In this document: positions 19,410-29,717 of the stretch, in pieces
Numbering within the stretch: the stretch's first letter is position 1
How the letters are laid out: every line of letters begins with the position of its first letter
Assembly: GCA_019449595.1 (NCBI GenBank)
Contig: JAGRPL010000009.1
Location: 1-64,000, forward strand
Direction of reading: 5' to 3'
From: Rhodoferax sp.
GTDB lineage: Bacteria > Pseudomonadota > Gammaproteobacteria > Burkholderiales > Burkholderiaceae_C
DNA length: 64,000 nucleotides
The notes under the pieces: generated by a model
Databases searched by the model: none
Seen by the model: the letters and a program-made list of their open reading frames with translations, nothing else
Told to the model about the DNA's origin: nothing
Made by a program: the position numbers and the translations under genes

Positions 19410-20255
19410 ATGTTGAAGCAAAGAATCATTACGGCACTGCTGATGCTGGTCATTTTGCTTCCGGCCGTCTTTTATCCGGCGCCTGAGGCATTCGGGGCGG
19501 TGGCTGTGGTCTTGATTTCTGCCGGAGCCTGGGAATGGGCCAAATTGAACCAATACAGTCAAGTGCAGGCGTTGCTGACGGCCGTCTTCTGTGCCGCACT
19601 GTGTGTGATCTCCTGGTATGGTGGGTTGGTGCATGCCGCGCTGAAGGTGCTTTGGATTGGTGCAGGCAGCGCCTGGGTGGTATTGGGGGCCTGGCTTTTG
19701 CACGGCGGGGTCAGGGTGTGGGCCAGCGTTCCTCGGGTGCTGCGTTTGGCCGGAGGCATTCTGGCCTTGTGGGTGGCCTGGCTTGCGGTGACGCAGGCCC
19801 GCATCATCGGCATCAATTTCCTTTTTTCCATCCTGGTTCTGGTGTGGGTTGCAGACATCTTTGCGTACTTTGCCGGGCGGGCGCTGGGGGGGCGGTTTTT
19901 CACCCGCAAATTGGCGCCCTCCATCAGCCCCGGAAAGACCTGGGAAGGTGCCATTGGCGGCATGGTTGGCGTTGTGGTGTGTTCGCTCATCTGGCGCAGC
20001 CTGGACGTTCTGGCAACGCCCGAACAGGCGGGTATTTACAGTCGCTTAGGTGCAGCAGGTGTCCCCTTCATGGTTCTCGCCGTGCTGTTCCTGGCGGCCA
20101 TGAGTGTGGTAGGGGACTTGGTGGAGTCGCTCTTCAAACGCAGCGCAGGTGTCAAAGACAGCAGCGGCTTGCTCCCCGGCCACGGAGGCGTATTGGACCG
20201 TGTGGATGCCTTGCTTCCGATCCTTCCCCTGGCGATGATGCTTACCTCTTTATGA
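19410..20255 (+). CDS. cdsA: Phosphatidate cytidylyltransferase
   Basis: A 281-residue inner-membrane enzyme making CDP-diacylglycerol from phosphatidate and CTP. About eight hydrophobic segments precede the signature near the end (VKDSSGLLPGHGGVLDRVDA), with SPGKTWEGAIGG upstream. ATG 19410 is chosen: 13 bases after uppS and matching membrane topology; the longer frame from 19290 lies in uppS. The stop codon overlaps the dxr start (ATGA). Confidence 0.95.
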   Translation: MLKQRIITALLMLVILLPAVFYPAPEAFGAVAVVLISAGAWEWAKLNQYSQVQALLTAVFCAALCVISWYGGLVHAALKVLWIGAGSAWVVLGAWLLHGGVRVWASVPRVLRLAGGILALWVAWLAVTQARIIGINFLFSILVLVWVADIFAYFAGRALGGRFFTRKLAPSISPGKTWEGAIGGMVGVVVCSLIWRSLDVLATPEQAGIYSRLGAAGVPFMVLAVLFLAAMSVVGDLVESLFKRSAGVKDSSGLLPGHGGVLDRVDALLPILPLAMMLTSL

Positions 20256-21451
20256 ACAGTGAAAAACTACGTGTCGTGATCTTGGGGTCTACGGGCTCCA
20301 TTGGTGTCAATACCCTGGACGTCATTGATCGCCACCGGGATCGGTTTGACGTGTTTGCCCTGACCGCATCCACCAGCGTTGAGGCGATGGCCGTGCAGTG
20401 TGGGAAATACAAGCCCGTCTATGCGGTGATGGCCAGCGAAGCCCACGGACGTCAGTTGCATGCTCTGTGTGAGTCCTCCGGGTTGCGTACCCAGGTCCTG
20501 TGGGGTGCGCAAGCCCTGACCATGGTGGCTGGGCATGAGCAGGCGGACACCGTAATGGCAGCCATTGTGGGCGCCGCCGGATTGGCGCCCTGTCTTGCGG
20601 CTGCGCGCGCAGGCAAACGCCTCCTGTTGGCCAACAAGGAGGCGCTCGTGGTGGGTGGCCAGCTGTTCATGGACGCGGTGGCCGCGGGCGGCGCAACCCT
20701 GCTGCCGATTGACAGTGAGCACTCTGCAATCTTCCAGTCTTTGCCGCAAAATCCGCAGGATTGGGCTGCACGGGTGGACAAAATCATATTGACGGCCTCA
20801 GGTGGTCCGTTCCGAACCCGGGATCCCCGAACCCTGCAGGACGTGACCCCGGAGGAGGCCTGTGCGCATCCGAACTGGGTCATGGGACGCAAGATATCCG
20901 TGGACTCGGCGACGATGATGAACAAGGCGCTGGAAGTGATTGAAGCCCGTTTCCTGTTTGGCATGGCCCCGGAAAAAATCGAGGTGGTCATACACCCGCA
21001 AAGCGTGATTCATTCGATGGTGCAGTACGTGGACCATTCCGTCGTGGCTCAGTTGGGGACACCGGATATGCGCGGCCCCATTGCGTATGGCCTGTCTTGG
21101 CCCCACCGGGTGAGTTCAGGCGCCTCGGCGCTGGATTTTTCTTCCATGGCCAGCCTCACGTTTGAAACGGTGGATACCGATGCGCATCGGCAGCGGTTCC
21201 CAGGCCTGGCCCTGGCATGGGCTGTTTTGAACGCTCCGCAAGGTACTCCCGCGGTGCTGAACGCCGCCAATGAGGTTGCAGTGGCGGCGTTCCTGGCGCG
21301 TCGTATTCGGTACGACCAGATTCACCAGGTCAATTCGGAGACCCTGGACGCGGTTGCTTTCGAGAATCCGGCGTCGCTGGACGACTTGCTGAACCTGGAC
21401 CAACGTTCTCGCCGTGCTGCCGAAGAGGCTGTTGTGCGGTTTGCTTCCTAG
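20252..21451 (+). CDS. dxr: 1-deoxy-D-xylulose 5-phosphate reductoisomerase
   Basis: A 399-residue NADPH enzyme of the MEP isoprenoid pathway, making 2-C-methyl-D-erythritol 4-phosphate. VVILGSTGSIGVNTLDVI is the NADPH loop, LLANKEALVVGG and IDSEHSAIFQ are active-site segments, ASGGPFRT the flexible loop and MNKALEVIEARFLF the substrate helix. Start ATG overlaps the cdsA stop by four bases. It supplies precursors to uppS in the same block. Confidence 0.96.
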   Translation: MNSEKLRVVILGSTGSIGVNTLDVIDRHRDRFDVFALTASTSVEAMAVQCGKYKPVYAVMASEAHGRQLHALCESSGLRTQVLWGAQALTMVAGHEQADTVMAAIVGAAGLAPCLAAARAGKRLLLANKEALVVGGQLFMDAVAAGGATLLPIDSEHSAIFQSLPQNPQDWAARVDKIILTASGGPFRTRDPRTLQDVTPEEACAHPNWVMGRKISVDSATMMNKALEVIEARFLFGMAPEKIEVVIHPQSVIHSMVQYVDHSVVAQLGTPDMRGPIAYGLSWPHRVSSGASALDFSSMASLTFETVDTDAHRQRFPGLALAWAVLNAPQGTPAVLNAANEVAVAAFLARRIRYDQIHQVNSETLDAVAFENPASLDDLLNLDQRSRRAAEEAVVRFAS

Positions 21452-21459
21452 CGGTTGAC

Positions 21460-22821
21460 ATGTTGACCATTGCTGCCTTTGTCTTTGCCATTGCCATTCT
21501 TGTGGCGGTGCATGAGTGGGGGCATTACCGCATGGCGCGCGCCTGCGGTGTGAAGGTGTTGCGGTTTTCCATAGGTTTTGGGCCCCGGGTGTGGGGATGG
21601 ACGTCCCGCCGATCCGGAACAGAGTTTGTACTGGGGCTGCTGCCGCTGGGTGGGTATGTGAAGATGCTGGACGAACGTGAAGGTCCCGTCGCCCAGGCCG
21701 AGCGGCATCGGGCCTTTAATACGCAACCGCTGCGTAGCCGTGCGCTCATCGTTGCAGCCGGCCCGTTGGCCAATCTGCTGCTGGCGGTCGCGCTGTATTC
21801 CTGGGTCAACTGGACAGGCATTGAACAACCGCGGGCGATATTGGCCAAACCCTTGCAAGGCTCGGTGGTCGCCCAGGCCGGATTCGAGGGAGGGGAGCAG
21901 GTTCACCGGGCGGGATTGGAGGGGGATGATCTGGAGGACGTGGTGTCGTTCGAGGATTTCCGCTGGTGGCTGACGCGGGCGGCACTCAGCCACCACAATC
22001 TGCAGGTTGAATTTTCAGACGCGCAGGCGAGCCGGGGCAAATTGGTCATCCTGCCGCTCAGCGGCGTGGATGCGCGCAATGCCGATACCCGTCTATTCAG
22101 GGAGATTGGTATCCTCGGCCCGTTTTCCCAGGCCCGTTTGGGCGCGCTGTCGGCGGATGGCGCAGCGCAACTGGCCGGTTTGGCACCGGAGGATGTGGTG
22201 TTGCAGGTGGATGGTGCCACCATAGTCGATGCGGAGCAATTGCGTGAGTTGATACGCAAGTCCGGTTCAAGCGGAACGGCCGCGCAACAGAACTGGCTGG
22301 TCCAGCGCGGTGCATCCCGGCTGGTGGTCGCGGTGACACCCAAGGTCGAAAAATCAGGTGACGGATTCGTGGGGCGGATCGGCGCATTTGTCGGCGCGCC
22401 CCCGGTTGTCGGCACCGTTCGTTATGGGCCGCTGGAGGGTCTGGCCCGTGCCCTGAGCCGCACGGGAGAGGTGTCGATGCTCACCCTGCGGATGATGGGG
22501 CAAATTGCAATAGGGGATGCGTCCCTGAAGAACCTCAGCGGCCCCATCACGATTGCGGATTACGCAGGAAAATCCGCGGCCATGGGCTTAACCCAGTTCC
22601 TGGTCTTTCTGGCCTTGATCAGTATAAGCTTGGGGGTTCTGAATCTGCTGCCGGTGCCGGTGCTGGATGGCGGGCACCTGATGTATTATCTTTGGGAGTC
22701 GCTTACAGGCCAGCCGGTGTCCCAGTTGTGGATGGACCGGTTACAACGGGCGGGTCTGGTGATTTTGCTGATGATGATGTCCATCGCCGTGTTCAATGAC
22801 GTGACGCGCGTGCTGGGTTGA
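21460..22821 (+). CDS. rseP: Site-2 RIP metalloprotease RseP
   Basis: A 453-residue inner-membrane zinc protease. Catalytic HEWGH lies at residues 19-23 in the first membrane segment and the third metal ligand is in the C-terminal NLLPVPVLDGGHL; a PDZ region lies between. RseP cleaves anti-sigma-E factor RseA in the envelope stress response and also clears signal peptide remnants. It directly precedes bamA, as in most proteobacteria. Confidence 0.95.
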   Translation: MLTIAAFVFAIAILVAVHEWGHYRMARACGVKVLRFSIGFGPRVWGWTSRRSGTEFVLGLLPLGGYVKMLDEREGPVAQAERHRAFNTQPLRSRALIVAAGPLANLLLAVALYSWVNWTGIEQPRAILAKPLQGSVVAQAGFEGGEQVHRAGLEGDDLEDVVSFEDFRWWLTRAALSHHNLQVEFSDAQASRGKLVILPLSGVDARNADTRLFREIGILGPFSQARLGALSADGAAQLAGLAPEDVVLQVDGATIVDAEQLRELIRKSGSSGTAAQQNWLVQRGASRLVVAVTPKVEKSGDGFVGRIGAFVGAPPVVGTVRYGPLEGLARALSRTGEVSMLTLRMMGQIAIGDASLKNLSGPITIADYAGKSAAMGLTQFLVFLALISISLGVLNLLPVPVLDGGHLMYYLWESLTGQPVSQLWMDRLQRAGLVILLMMMSIAVFNDVTRVLG

Positions 22822-22868
22822 CTGTCCGGGATTTTCTGGAATTTTCAGCGCACTTAAATTGAAAAACA

Positions 22869-25172
22869 ATGCAATTCAATCGTAATTTTCTGCGTCGCGT
22901 CAGCTGTGCTGCAGTGTCTTTTGTCGTCATGCACAGTGCGTGGGCTTTGGAGCCATTCGCAGTGCGGGACATTCGGGTTGAAGGATTGCAACGGGTTGAA
23001 GCGGGGACGGTCTTTGCCTCGCTGCCGGTTCGTGTGGGCGATACCTACAGCGATGAAAAGGCCGCTGCGTCCATCAAGGCGCTTTTCGGGTTGGGTCTGT
23101 TCAAGGATGTCCGCATCGAGGCCAACGATGGCGTGCTGGTGGTCATTGTCGAAGAACGCCCGTCCGTAGCCGACGTGGATTTCTCCGGGACCAAGGAATT
23201 CGACAAGGACACGCTGAAGAAGGCGTTGCGCGACATCGGATTGATGGACGGGCGTCCCTTTGACAAGGCGCTGGTTGATCGGGCTGAGCAGGAACTCAAG
23301 CGGCAGTACATCAACCGCAGCATGTATGCGACGGAAGTGGTGACCACCGTGACGCCGATTGAGCGCAACCGCGTGAATTTGAGTTTTGCGGTTGTTGAAG
23401 GGGAGGTCGCCAAGATCAAGGACATCCGTATCGTGGGGGCCAAGGTTTTCTCCGAATCCACCTTGCGGGGGCTGTTTGATCTGGATACCGGTGGATGGCT
23501 GAGCTGGTACACCAAGTCGAATCGTTACTCCCGCGCCAAGTTGAATGCCGATATTGAAACCCTGCGTTCCTACTATTTGACGCGGGGCTACCTGGAGTTC
23601 AAGGTGGATTCCACGCAGGTGGCAATATCCCCTGACAAGCAGGATATCAGCATCACCATCAACGTGAGCGAAGGCGAGCGGTTTGTGGTTTCCAAGATCA
23701 AGATGGAAGGCAACTTCCTCGGCAAGGACGAGGAATTCCGCTCACTCATCGCCATTCGTGCTGGGGAGGCCTACAACGCAGACCAGGTCGCCCAGACCAC
23801 CAAGGCATTCACCGATTACTTTGGCAATTTCGGATTTGCATTTGCCCGAGCCGAGGCACGCACGGACATTGATCGCGCAACCAACCGCGTGGAAGTCACC
23901 TTGCAGGCAGATCCCTCCCGCCGGGCCTATGTGCGCCGGATCAATATTGCCGGCAATGACCGCACGCGTGACGAAGTGATCCGGCGTGAGTTCCGGCAGT
24001 TGGAAGCCGCCTGGTACGACGGCGATAAGATCCGCCAGTCCCGCAACCGTGTGGACCGCCTGGGGTACTTCAAGGAAGTATCCCTGGAAACCCAGGAGGT
24101 GCCTGGGTCACCGGACCAGGTGGACCTGTTGCTCACTGTGGCAGAGAAACCCACGGGCAGCGTGAGTCTGGGGGCGGGTTTGTCCAGTGGCGAAGGGCTT
24201 GGTTTCACATTTGGCTTCAAGCAGGACAATGCCTTTGGTTCTGGCAGCTCCCTAGGCGTGGAGTTGAATACCAGCAAGTACAACCGAACGGCGGTCTTCA
24301 GTACCACCAATCCCTATATCACTGAAGACGGCGTGTCCCGAACCATCGACATACACCAGAGAACGTCCAAACCCTATACAGATGTGGACAGTTACTCGAT
24401 TGAGACGACTGGTGCAAGCCTGCGCTTTGGCGTTCCTTTCTCGGATTCCGATACGGTGTACCTCGGCGGTGGCTTCGATCGAACCACGATTGCGCCTGGT
24501 ACCTACCTTCCCGCGGCGTACCAGAATTTTGCCAACGAGTTTGGTTACACCACCTATGCCGTGCCCCTGACGATTGGTTGGGCGCGGGATACGCGTGACA
24601 GCGCCATGGTGCCCAGTGTCGGCAAGGTCATCCGGACAACGGGTGAGTGGAGTGTCGGTGGGGATATGCGCTATGTGCGCGGCACGGTCCAGTACCAGCA
24701 ATTCTTCCCGGTTTCCCGGAAGGTGACCGCGGCACTGAATACCGAACTGTCCCTGGGGCAAGGCACTTCCGGGCTGTCGTATCCCGTTTTCAAGAACTAT
24801 TATTCGGGTGGCCTGGGGTCGGTTCGGGGCTTTGAGCAAGGGAGTCTGACGACGGGTTCGCAACGCCTGCCCGGGTCGGACGGCATTGCGATCGGTGGCG
24901 CCAAGAAATTCACCATCAATGCGGAATTGCTGTCGCCCCTGCCGGGTGGCGGCAATGACCGGACCCTGCGCATGTTCGGGTTTTTTGATGCGGGCGGCAT
25001 CTATGATGCCAACGAGTCCATTATGCTGGGTGACATGCGGACGTCGATCGGGGTGGGGATCAGCTGGATTTCCCCGGTGGGGCCCCTGCGCCTGGCTTTT
25101 GCGCGCCCCATCAACAAGTTTGAAAACGATAAACTTCAATACATGCAATTTCAGATCGGAACTACTTTCTAA
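22869..25172 (+). CDS. bamA: Outer membrane protein assembly factor BamA
   Basis: A 767-residue protein with a signal peptide of about 26 residues (cleavage near WALEPF), five POTRA repeats to about residue 420 and a 16-strand barrel ending in the outer-membrane signature (LQYMQFQIGTTF, terminal Phe). It has the lid-lock loop GLGSVRGFEQGSL. It inserts beta-barrel proteins in the outer membrane. The TAA stop shares one base with the skp start. Confidence 0.97.
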   Translation: MQFNRNFLRRVSCAAVSFVVMHSAWALEPFAVRDIRVEGLQRVEAGTVFASLPVRVGDTYSDEKAAASIKALFGLGLFKDVRIEANDGVLVVIVEERPSVADVDFSGTKEFDKDTLKKALRDIGLMDGRPFDKALVDRAEQELKRQYINRSMYATEVVTTVTPIERNRVNLSFAVVEGEVAKIKDIRIVGAKVFSESTLRGLFDLDTGGWLSWYTKSNRYSRAKLNADIETLRSYYLTRGYLEFKVDSTQVAISPDKQDISITINVSEGERFVVSKIKMEGNFLGKDEEFRSLIAIRAGEAYNADQVAQTTKAFTDYFGNFGFAFARAEARTDIDRATNRVEVTLQADPSRRAYVRRINIAGNDRTRDEVIRREFRQLEAAWYDGDKIRQSRNRVDRLGYFKEVSLETQEVPGSPDQVDLLLTVAEKPTGSVSLGAGLSSGEGLGFTFGFKQDNAFGSGSSLGVELNTSKYNRTAVFSTTNPYITEDGVSRTIDIHQRTSKPYTDVDSYSIETTGASLRFGVPFSDSDTVYLGGGFDRTTIAPGTYLPAAYQNFANEFGYTTYAVPLTIGWARDTRDSAMVPSVGKVIRTTGEWSVGGDMRYVRGTVQYQQFFPVSRKVTAALNTELSLGQGTSGLSYPVFKNYYSGGLGSVRGFEQGSLTTGSQRLPGSDGIAIGGAKKFTINAELLSPLPGGGNDRTLRMFGFFDAGGIYDANESIMLGDMRTSIGVGISWISPVGPLRLAFARPINKFENDKLQYMQFQIGTTF

Positions 25173-25684
25173 TGAAAACACTCAAGACAAGCTGGGTTGC
25201 AGCCCTGTTGCTGGCTGCAGTCGCCTCTGGCGCGATGGCCCAGGACTCCAAGATTGCCTATATCAGCAACCAGCGCATCATCACGGAATCTGGCCCGGCG
25301 AAGCTGGCCCAGACCAAGCTGGAGCAGGAGTTTTCCCGGCGCCAGAAGGAACTCTCCGACCAGCAGCTTTCCCTGAAGGCATTCAGCGAGAAATTTGAAC
25401 GGGACGCCCCTACGCTGACCGATAGCCAGCGCGCGAGCCGCCAGAAGGAGTTTGCGGAGCAGAGCCGGGATTTCCAGCGCAAGCAACGTGAGTTTCAGGA
25501 GGACCTGAATGGCCGCCGCAACGAAGAGTTGCAACAGGTGTTGGAAAAGGCCAACAAGGCCATGAAGCAGGTGGCCGAGGCGGAGAAGTACGACATGGTG
25601 CTGTCCGAGGGCGTGGTGTACAGCAACAACAAGCACGACATCACCGACAAGGTTCTCAAGATCCTCAACGCCGGTAGCAAGTAA
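25172..25684 (+). CDS. skp: Periplasmic chaperone Skp/OmpH
   Basis: A 170-residue chaperone that carries unfolded outer-membrane proteins to BamA. A signal peptide ends near SGAMAQDSK; the rest is a charged, Gln/Glu/Lys-rich coiled coil (residues about 55-125) forming the tentacles of the trimer. It overlaps the bamA stop by one base, so translation is coupled. Confidence 0.93.
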   Translation: MKTLKTSWVAALLLAAVASGAMAQDSKIAYISNQRIITESGPAKLAQTKLEQEFSRRQKELSDQQLSLKAFSEKFERDAPTLTDSQRASRQKEFAEQSRDFQRKQREFQEDLNGRRNEELQQVLEKANKAMKQVAEAEKYDMVLSEGVVYSNNKHDITDKVLKILNAGSK

Positions 25685-25708
25685 GCGGTGGGTTCGGGGC
25701 GCGGCGGT

Positions 25709-26683
25709 ATGGAGCTGGATCTGGCTTCTGTGGTGGAAGCCTTGGGTGGCAAGCTTCACGGTGATGCGTCCCTGCGGGTGTCCGGGCTGGCGTCGCTGGA
25801 AACGGCCACTGCGAGTGACCTGAGCTTCCTGAGCAACCCCCGCTACCAACAACAGCTGCTGACTTCGCGTGCAGCGTGCGTCATTGTCGGCCCGCAGATG
25901 GAAGCCGCTGCGATGACCCGCGGTGCCTGCATCGTGACCGATCAGCCCTATCTGTATTTTGCCCGGCTGACCCAGCTGTGGAAGCGGAGGCGCAGCGCCG
26001 CCGCAGTGCCCCAGGTACATCCCAGTGCGGTCGTTGATTCCACTGCAGTGGTTCACCCGTCTGCATCCATCGGCCCGTTGTGCGTGGTCGAGCGCGGTGC
26101 GCGCATTGGTGCTGCCACGGTCTTGAAATCCCGGGTGACGGTGGGTGAGGATTGCGTGGTGGGCGAGCGCTGCATCCTGCATTCCGGGGTCGTGATCGGT
26201 GCGGATGGCTTCGGTTTTGCGCCCAACGGCGATGCCTGGGAAAAAATCGAGCAACTCGGTGCCGTGCAAATCGGCAACGACGTGGAGATTGGCGCCAACA
26301 CCTGCATTGACCGGGGCGCCCTGCAGGACACGGTGATTGAAGATGGCGTCAAGCTCGACAACCTGATCCAGATCGGGCACAACGTGCACGTGGGACGCAA
26401 TACGGCCATGGCCGGATGTGTGGGCGTGGCGGGCAGTGCCACGATCGGCCCCAACTGCACGATTGGCGGTGGCGCTATTGTGCTGGGACATCTCACCATC
26501 GGGGCCCATGTGAATATTTCTGCTGCGACGGTCGTCAGCAAATCGATCCTGAAGCCTGGTCATTACACCGGCATGTTCCCGATTGACGAAAATGCATCGT
26601 GGGAACGCAACGCCGCAACGTTGAAGCAACTGCACAGCCTGCGCGACCGAATCAAAACTATTGAAAAAGAACTCAAGCCATGA
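25709..26683 (+). CDS. lpxD: UDP-3-O-(3-hydroxyacyl)glucosamine N-acyltransferase
   Basis: A 324-residue third-step lipid A enzyme. An N-terminal uridine-binding domain ([13 protein letters not shown]) is followed by hexapeptide repeats (residues about 110-290) and a C-terminal helix. The catalytic His lies in [15 protein letters not shown] 25709 is preferred over an in-frame GTG at 25688 because the family starts at this point. The stop overlaps fabZ. Confidence 0.95.
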   Translation: MELDLASVVEALGGKLHGDASLRVSGLASLETATASDLSFLSNPRYQQQLLTSRAACVIVGPQMEAAAMTRGACIVTDQPYLYFARLTQLWKRRRSAAAVPQVHPSAVVDSTAVVHPSASIGPLCVVERGARIGAATVLKSRVTVGEDCVVGERCILHSGVVIGADGFGFAPNGDAWEKIEQLGAVQIGNDVEIGANTCIDRGALQDTVIEDGVKLDNLIQIGHNVHVGRNTAMAGCVGVAGSATIGPNCTIGGGAIVLGHLTIGAHVNISAATVVSKSILKPGHYTGMFPIDENASWERNAATLKQLHSLRDRIKTIEKELKP

Positions 26684-27129
26684 TGGACATCCATAAAATT
26701 CTCAAGCAGTTGCCGCACCGTTACCCCTTTCTCCTTGTGGACCGCGTGCTGGAACTGGACAAGGGCAAGACGATCAAGGCGCTGAAGAACGTCACCATCA
26801 ATGAGCCCTTTTTTGAAGGCCATTTCCCCCACCGACCAGTGATGCCGGGCGTGCTGATGCTGGAGGCGCTGGCCCAGGCCGCGGCCCTGCTGGCCTTTGA
26901 TGCGCTGGACAGCGCTCCCAACGACCAGATGGTGTACTACTTTGCCGGCATCGATGGCGCCCGCTTCAAGCGCCCGGTGGAGCCGGGTGATCAGCTGATT
27001 CTTGAAGTGGAGCTGCTGCGCATGAAGGCCGGAATTTTCAAGTTCAAGGGCAAGGCATCGGTTGCCGGCGAGACCGCCGTCGAGGCCGAACTGACCTGCG
27101 CCATGCGTGCCATTCCGCAGGATGCCTGA
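26680..27129 (+). CDS. fabZ: 3-hydroxyacyl-ACP dehydratase FabZ
   Basis: A 149-residue hotdog-fold dehydratase of fatty acid elongation. [12 protein letters not shown] and the catalytic His in [21 protein letters not shown] are present. It competes with LpxA/LpxD for 3-hydroxyacyl-ACP, which explains the cluster. ATG 26680 overlaps the lpxD TGA; a second ATG at 26683 is an equally good start. Confidence 0.96.
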   Translation: MMDIHKILKQLPHRYPFLLVDRVLELDKGKTIKALKNVTINEPFFEGHFPHRPVMPGVLMLEALAQAAALLAFDALDSAPNDQMVYYFAGIDGARFKRPVEPGDQLILEVELLRMKAGIFKFKGKASVAGETAVEAELTCAMRAIPQDA

Positions 27130-27130
27130 C

Positions 27131-27925
27131 GTGTCGTTGATCCACGCCACCGCCATTGTTGACCCCGCTGCCGAGCTGGACAGTTCGGTGACTGTTGGCC
27201 CGTATACGGTCATCGGGCCCCACGTCAAGGTTGGTGCCGGCACCACGATCGGGCCGCACTGCGTCATCGAAGGCCATACCACCATTGGCCAAGACAACCG
27301 CATTTTCCAATTCAACTCCCTGGGCGCCATTCCGCAAGACAAAAAGTATGCCGGCGAGCCCTGCGAGTTGCACATCGGCGACCGCAACACCATCCGCGAG
27401 TTCTGCACCTTCAACATCGGATCTCCCGGTGATGCCGGCGTGACCAAAGTCGGCAACGACAACTGGATCATGGCCTACGTGCACCTGGCGCACGACTGCC
27501 AGGTGGGCAACCACACCATCTTTGCCAACAACTCCCAGCTGGCCGGCCACGTGCATGTGGACGACTGGGTCATCCTCGGGGGCTTCACCGTAGTGCACCA
27601 GTTTGTGCGTTTGGGGGCCCACAGCATGACGGCCATGTGCTCGTTGCTGTTTGCGGATCTGCCGCCGTTTGTCATGTGCCAGGGCCAGCCGGCAGCGGCC
27701 CGTTCCATGAACTTCGAAGGCTTGCGTCGCCGTGGCTGGAGTCCGGAGCGCATCAGCGGTGTCAAAGCCATGCACAAGGCGCTGTATCGCGATGACCTCA
27801 CGCTGGAACAGGCGCGCGCGCGTATCGCCGAGCTCGGCCGCAGTCAGCCCGAGACGGCAGTGGATGTGGCCATGATGCAGTCGTTCCTGGACCACACCTC
27901 CACACAGCGCGGCATCGTCCGCTGA
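27131..27925 (+). CDS. lpxA: UDP-N-acetylglucosamine acyltransferase
   Basis: A 264-residue first-step lipid A enzyme. Left-handed beta-helix hexapeptides run to about residue 190 ([14 protein letters not shown]), the catalytic His is in [13 protein letters not shown], and the C-terminal helical domain follows. GTG 27131 is chosen since AGGA lies 8 bases before it and [10 protein letters not shown] matches family N-termini; an ATG at 27122 overlapping fabZ would add three residues. Confidence 0.94.
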   Translation: MSLIHATAIVDPAAELDSSVTVGPYTVIGPHVKVGAGTTIGPHCVIEGHTTIGQDNRIFQFNSLGAIPQDKKYAGEPCELHIGDRNTIREFCTFNIGSPGDAGVTKVGNDNWIMAYVHLAHDCQVGNHTIFANNSQLAGHVHVDDWVILGGFTVVHQFVRLGAHSMTAMCSLLFADLPPFVMCQGQPAAARSMNFEGLRRRGWSPERISGVKAMHKALYRDDLTLEQARARIAELGRSQPETAVDVAMMQSFLDHTSTQRGIVR

Positions 27926-27934
27926 CGCCGGACC

Positions 27935-29128
27935 ATGCCAGCTGCGCTGCCCGACCCCGTGGCCCCAGCGCCGCACGCTGACCCGTTCGTAGCGCTGGTC
28001 GCCGGGGAGGCGTCCGGCGACCTGCTGGCCGGCCTGTTGCTGGAGGGGCTGCGCAGACGCTGGCCTGCGCTGGCGTCGGCCGGCATTGGCGGCCCGCAGA
28101 TGCAGCGTCACGGGTTCATCGCCTGGTGGCCGCACCACAAGCTGTCCGTGCATGGTTACGGCTGGGAAGTGTTGCGCCGGTACCGGGAAATCGTGGGCAT
28201 CCGTCGCCAGCTGCAAGAGCGCTTGCTGGTCCAGCGCCCGGACATATTCATTGGCGTGGATGCGCCCGATTTCAACCTGGACCTGGAGCGCAATTTGCGG
28301 GAGCAGGGCGTCAAGACCGTGCATTTTGTCTGCCCGTCTATCTGGGCGTGGCGGGCCGAGCGGGTGGAAACAATCCGCCGCAGCGCCGACCACGTCCTGT
28401 GCGTATTTCCATTCGAACCCGCATTGCTGGAGCGCCACGGCATTGCTGCCACCTATGTCGGCCACCCGCTGGCGAACGTGATTCCCCTGGAGCCCGACAA
28501 GGCTGCGGCCCGTGCGGCGCTGGGTTTGCAGGCGCACGACGAGGTACTTGCGCTGCTGCCGGGTAGCCGCGCCTCCGAGGTGAAACATCTGACCGGGCCT
28601 TTTTTTGCCGCCGCTCGGCAGATTCTCCAGGTTCGGCCGGACATCAAGTTGGTGCTGCCGGCCGTGCCGGCCCTGCGGGCAACCATTGAACAGGCTGCCG
28701 CGCAGGCGGGCTTGCTGGAGCAGGTGCAGATCGTCAACGGCCAGTCGCACACGGTGCTGGCCGCCTGCGACGTGACGCTGATTGCCAGTGGCACCGCCAC
28801 GCTGGAGGCTGCGCTGTTCAAGCGCCCCATGGTCATTGCCTACCGCATGGGCTGGCTGTCGTGGCAGATCATGCGGCGCAAGCAGCTGCAGCCTTGGGTG
28901 GGTCTGCCCAACATCCTGTGCGAGGAGTTCATCGTGCCCGAGCTGCTGCAGGAGCGTGCCACGCCCGAGGCGCTGGCGGACGCCGTGCTGCAGTGGTTTG
29001 ACGACCTGGACCACCAGCCTGCGGAAATGGCGGCTCTGCAACAACGGTTTTTGGCGCTGCACCACAGCCTGCGGCGTGACACTTCTTCTCTGGCTACCGA
29101 TGCGATCGAAAAAATTCTTGCACGCTGA
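27935..29128 (+). CDS. lpxB: Lipid-A-disaccharide synthase
   Basis: A 397-residue GT19 glycosyltransferase joining lipid X and UDP-diacylglucosamine. The N-terminal [40 protein letters not shown] and the nucleotide-binding [20 protein letters not shown] are all family landmarks. It overlaps rnhB by 29 bases. Confidence 0.96.
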   Translation: MPAALPDPVAPAPHADPFVALVAGEASGDLLAGLLLEGLRRRWPALASAGIGGPQMQRHGFIAWWPHHKLSVHGYGWEVLRRYREIVGIRRQLQERLLVQRPDIFIGVDAPDFNLDLERNLREQGVKTVHFVCPSIWAWRAERVETIRRSADHVLCVFPFEPALLERHGIAATYVGHPLANVIPLEPDKAAARAALGLQAHDEVLALLPGSRASEVKHLTGPFFAAARQILQVRPDIKLVLPAVPALRATIEQAAAQAGLLEQVQIVNGQSHTVLAACDVTLIASGTATLEAALFKRPMVIAYRMGWLSWQIMRRKQLQPWVGLPNILCEEFIVPELLQERATPEALADAVLQWFDDLDHQPAEMAALQQRFLALHHSLRRDTSSLATDAIEKILAR

Positions 29129-29717
29129 ACAGGCGGCGCTCTCGTGGGACACGCCAGGTCTGATTGCCGGTGTGGATGAGGCCGGGCGCGGGCCGCTGGC
29201 CGGACCCGTGGTGGCCGCCGCCGTGATTCTGGATGCGCGCAATCCGATTGAAGGGCTCGCCGACTCCAAGGTGCTCACCGCGCGCCGGCGTGAGCAACTG
29301 TTTGACGAGATACGCGCCAAGGCCTTGTGCTGCTCCATTGCCCAGGCCAGCGTGGAAGAGATCGACCAGATCAACATCCTGCAAGCCACCCTGCTGGCCA
29401 TGCGCCGTGCCGTGGAGGGCTTGCGGCTCAAGCCGACCAAGGTGCTGGTGGACGGCAACCGCCTGCCCGTGCTGGATGTGTTGGCCGAAGCCATCGTCAA
29501 AGGGGACAGCAAGGTGCCGGCCATCTCCGCCGCGTCCATTCTGGCCAAGGTCACCCGCGACCGCTGGTGCGCCGAGCTGGATGCGCAATACCCGCAGTAC
29601 GGCTTTGCCGGCCACAAGGGGTACGGCACGGCGGAGCACTTGGCCGCCCTGCAGCAGCACGGCGCCTGCCCGCAGCACCGCAAGACGTTCAGCCCCGTGA
29701 CCAAGGTGCTCACATGA
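29100..29717 (+). CDS. rnhB: Ribonuclease HII
   Basis: A 205-residue RNase HII that cuts the RNA strand of RNA-DNA hybrids and removes single ribonucleotides. [19 protein letters not shown] holds the DEDD metal residues, LADSKVL and [12 protein letters not shown] follow. ATG 29100 lies inside the end of lpxB; a TTG at 29118 is an alternative. The stop overlaps the next gene (ATGA). Confidence 0.93.
   Translation: MRSKKFLHAEQAALSWDTPGLIAGVDEAGRGPLAGPVVAAAVILDARNPIEGLADSKVLTARRREQLFDEIRAKALCCSIAQASVEEIDQINILQATLLAMRRAVEGLRLKPTKVLVDGNRLPVLDVLAEAIVKGDSKVPAISAASILAKVTRDRWCAELDAQYPQYGFAGHKGYGTAEHLAALQQHGACPQHRKTFSPVTKVLT

Noticed and set aside
25688-25708. GTG start of lpxD
   Set aside because: The extra residues MGSGRGG are not like LpxD N-termini; ATG 25709 gives the expected start.
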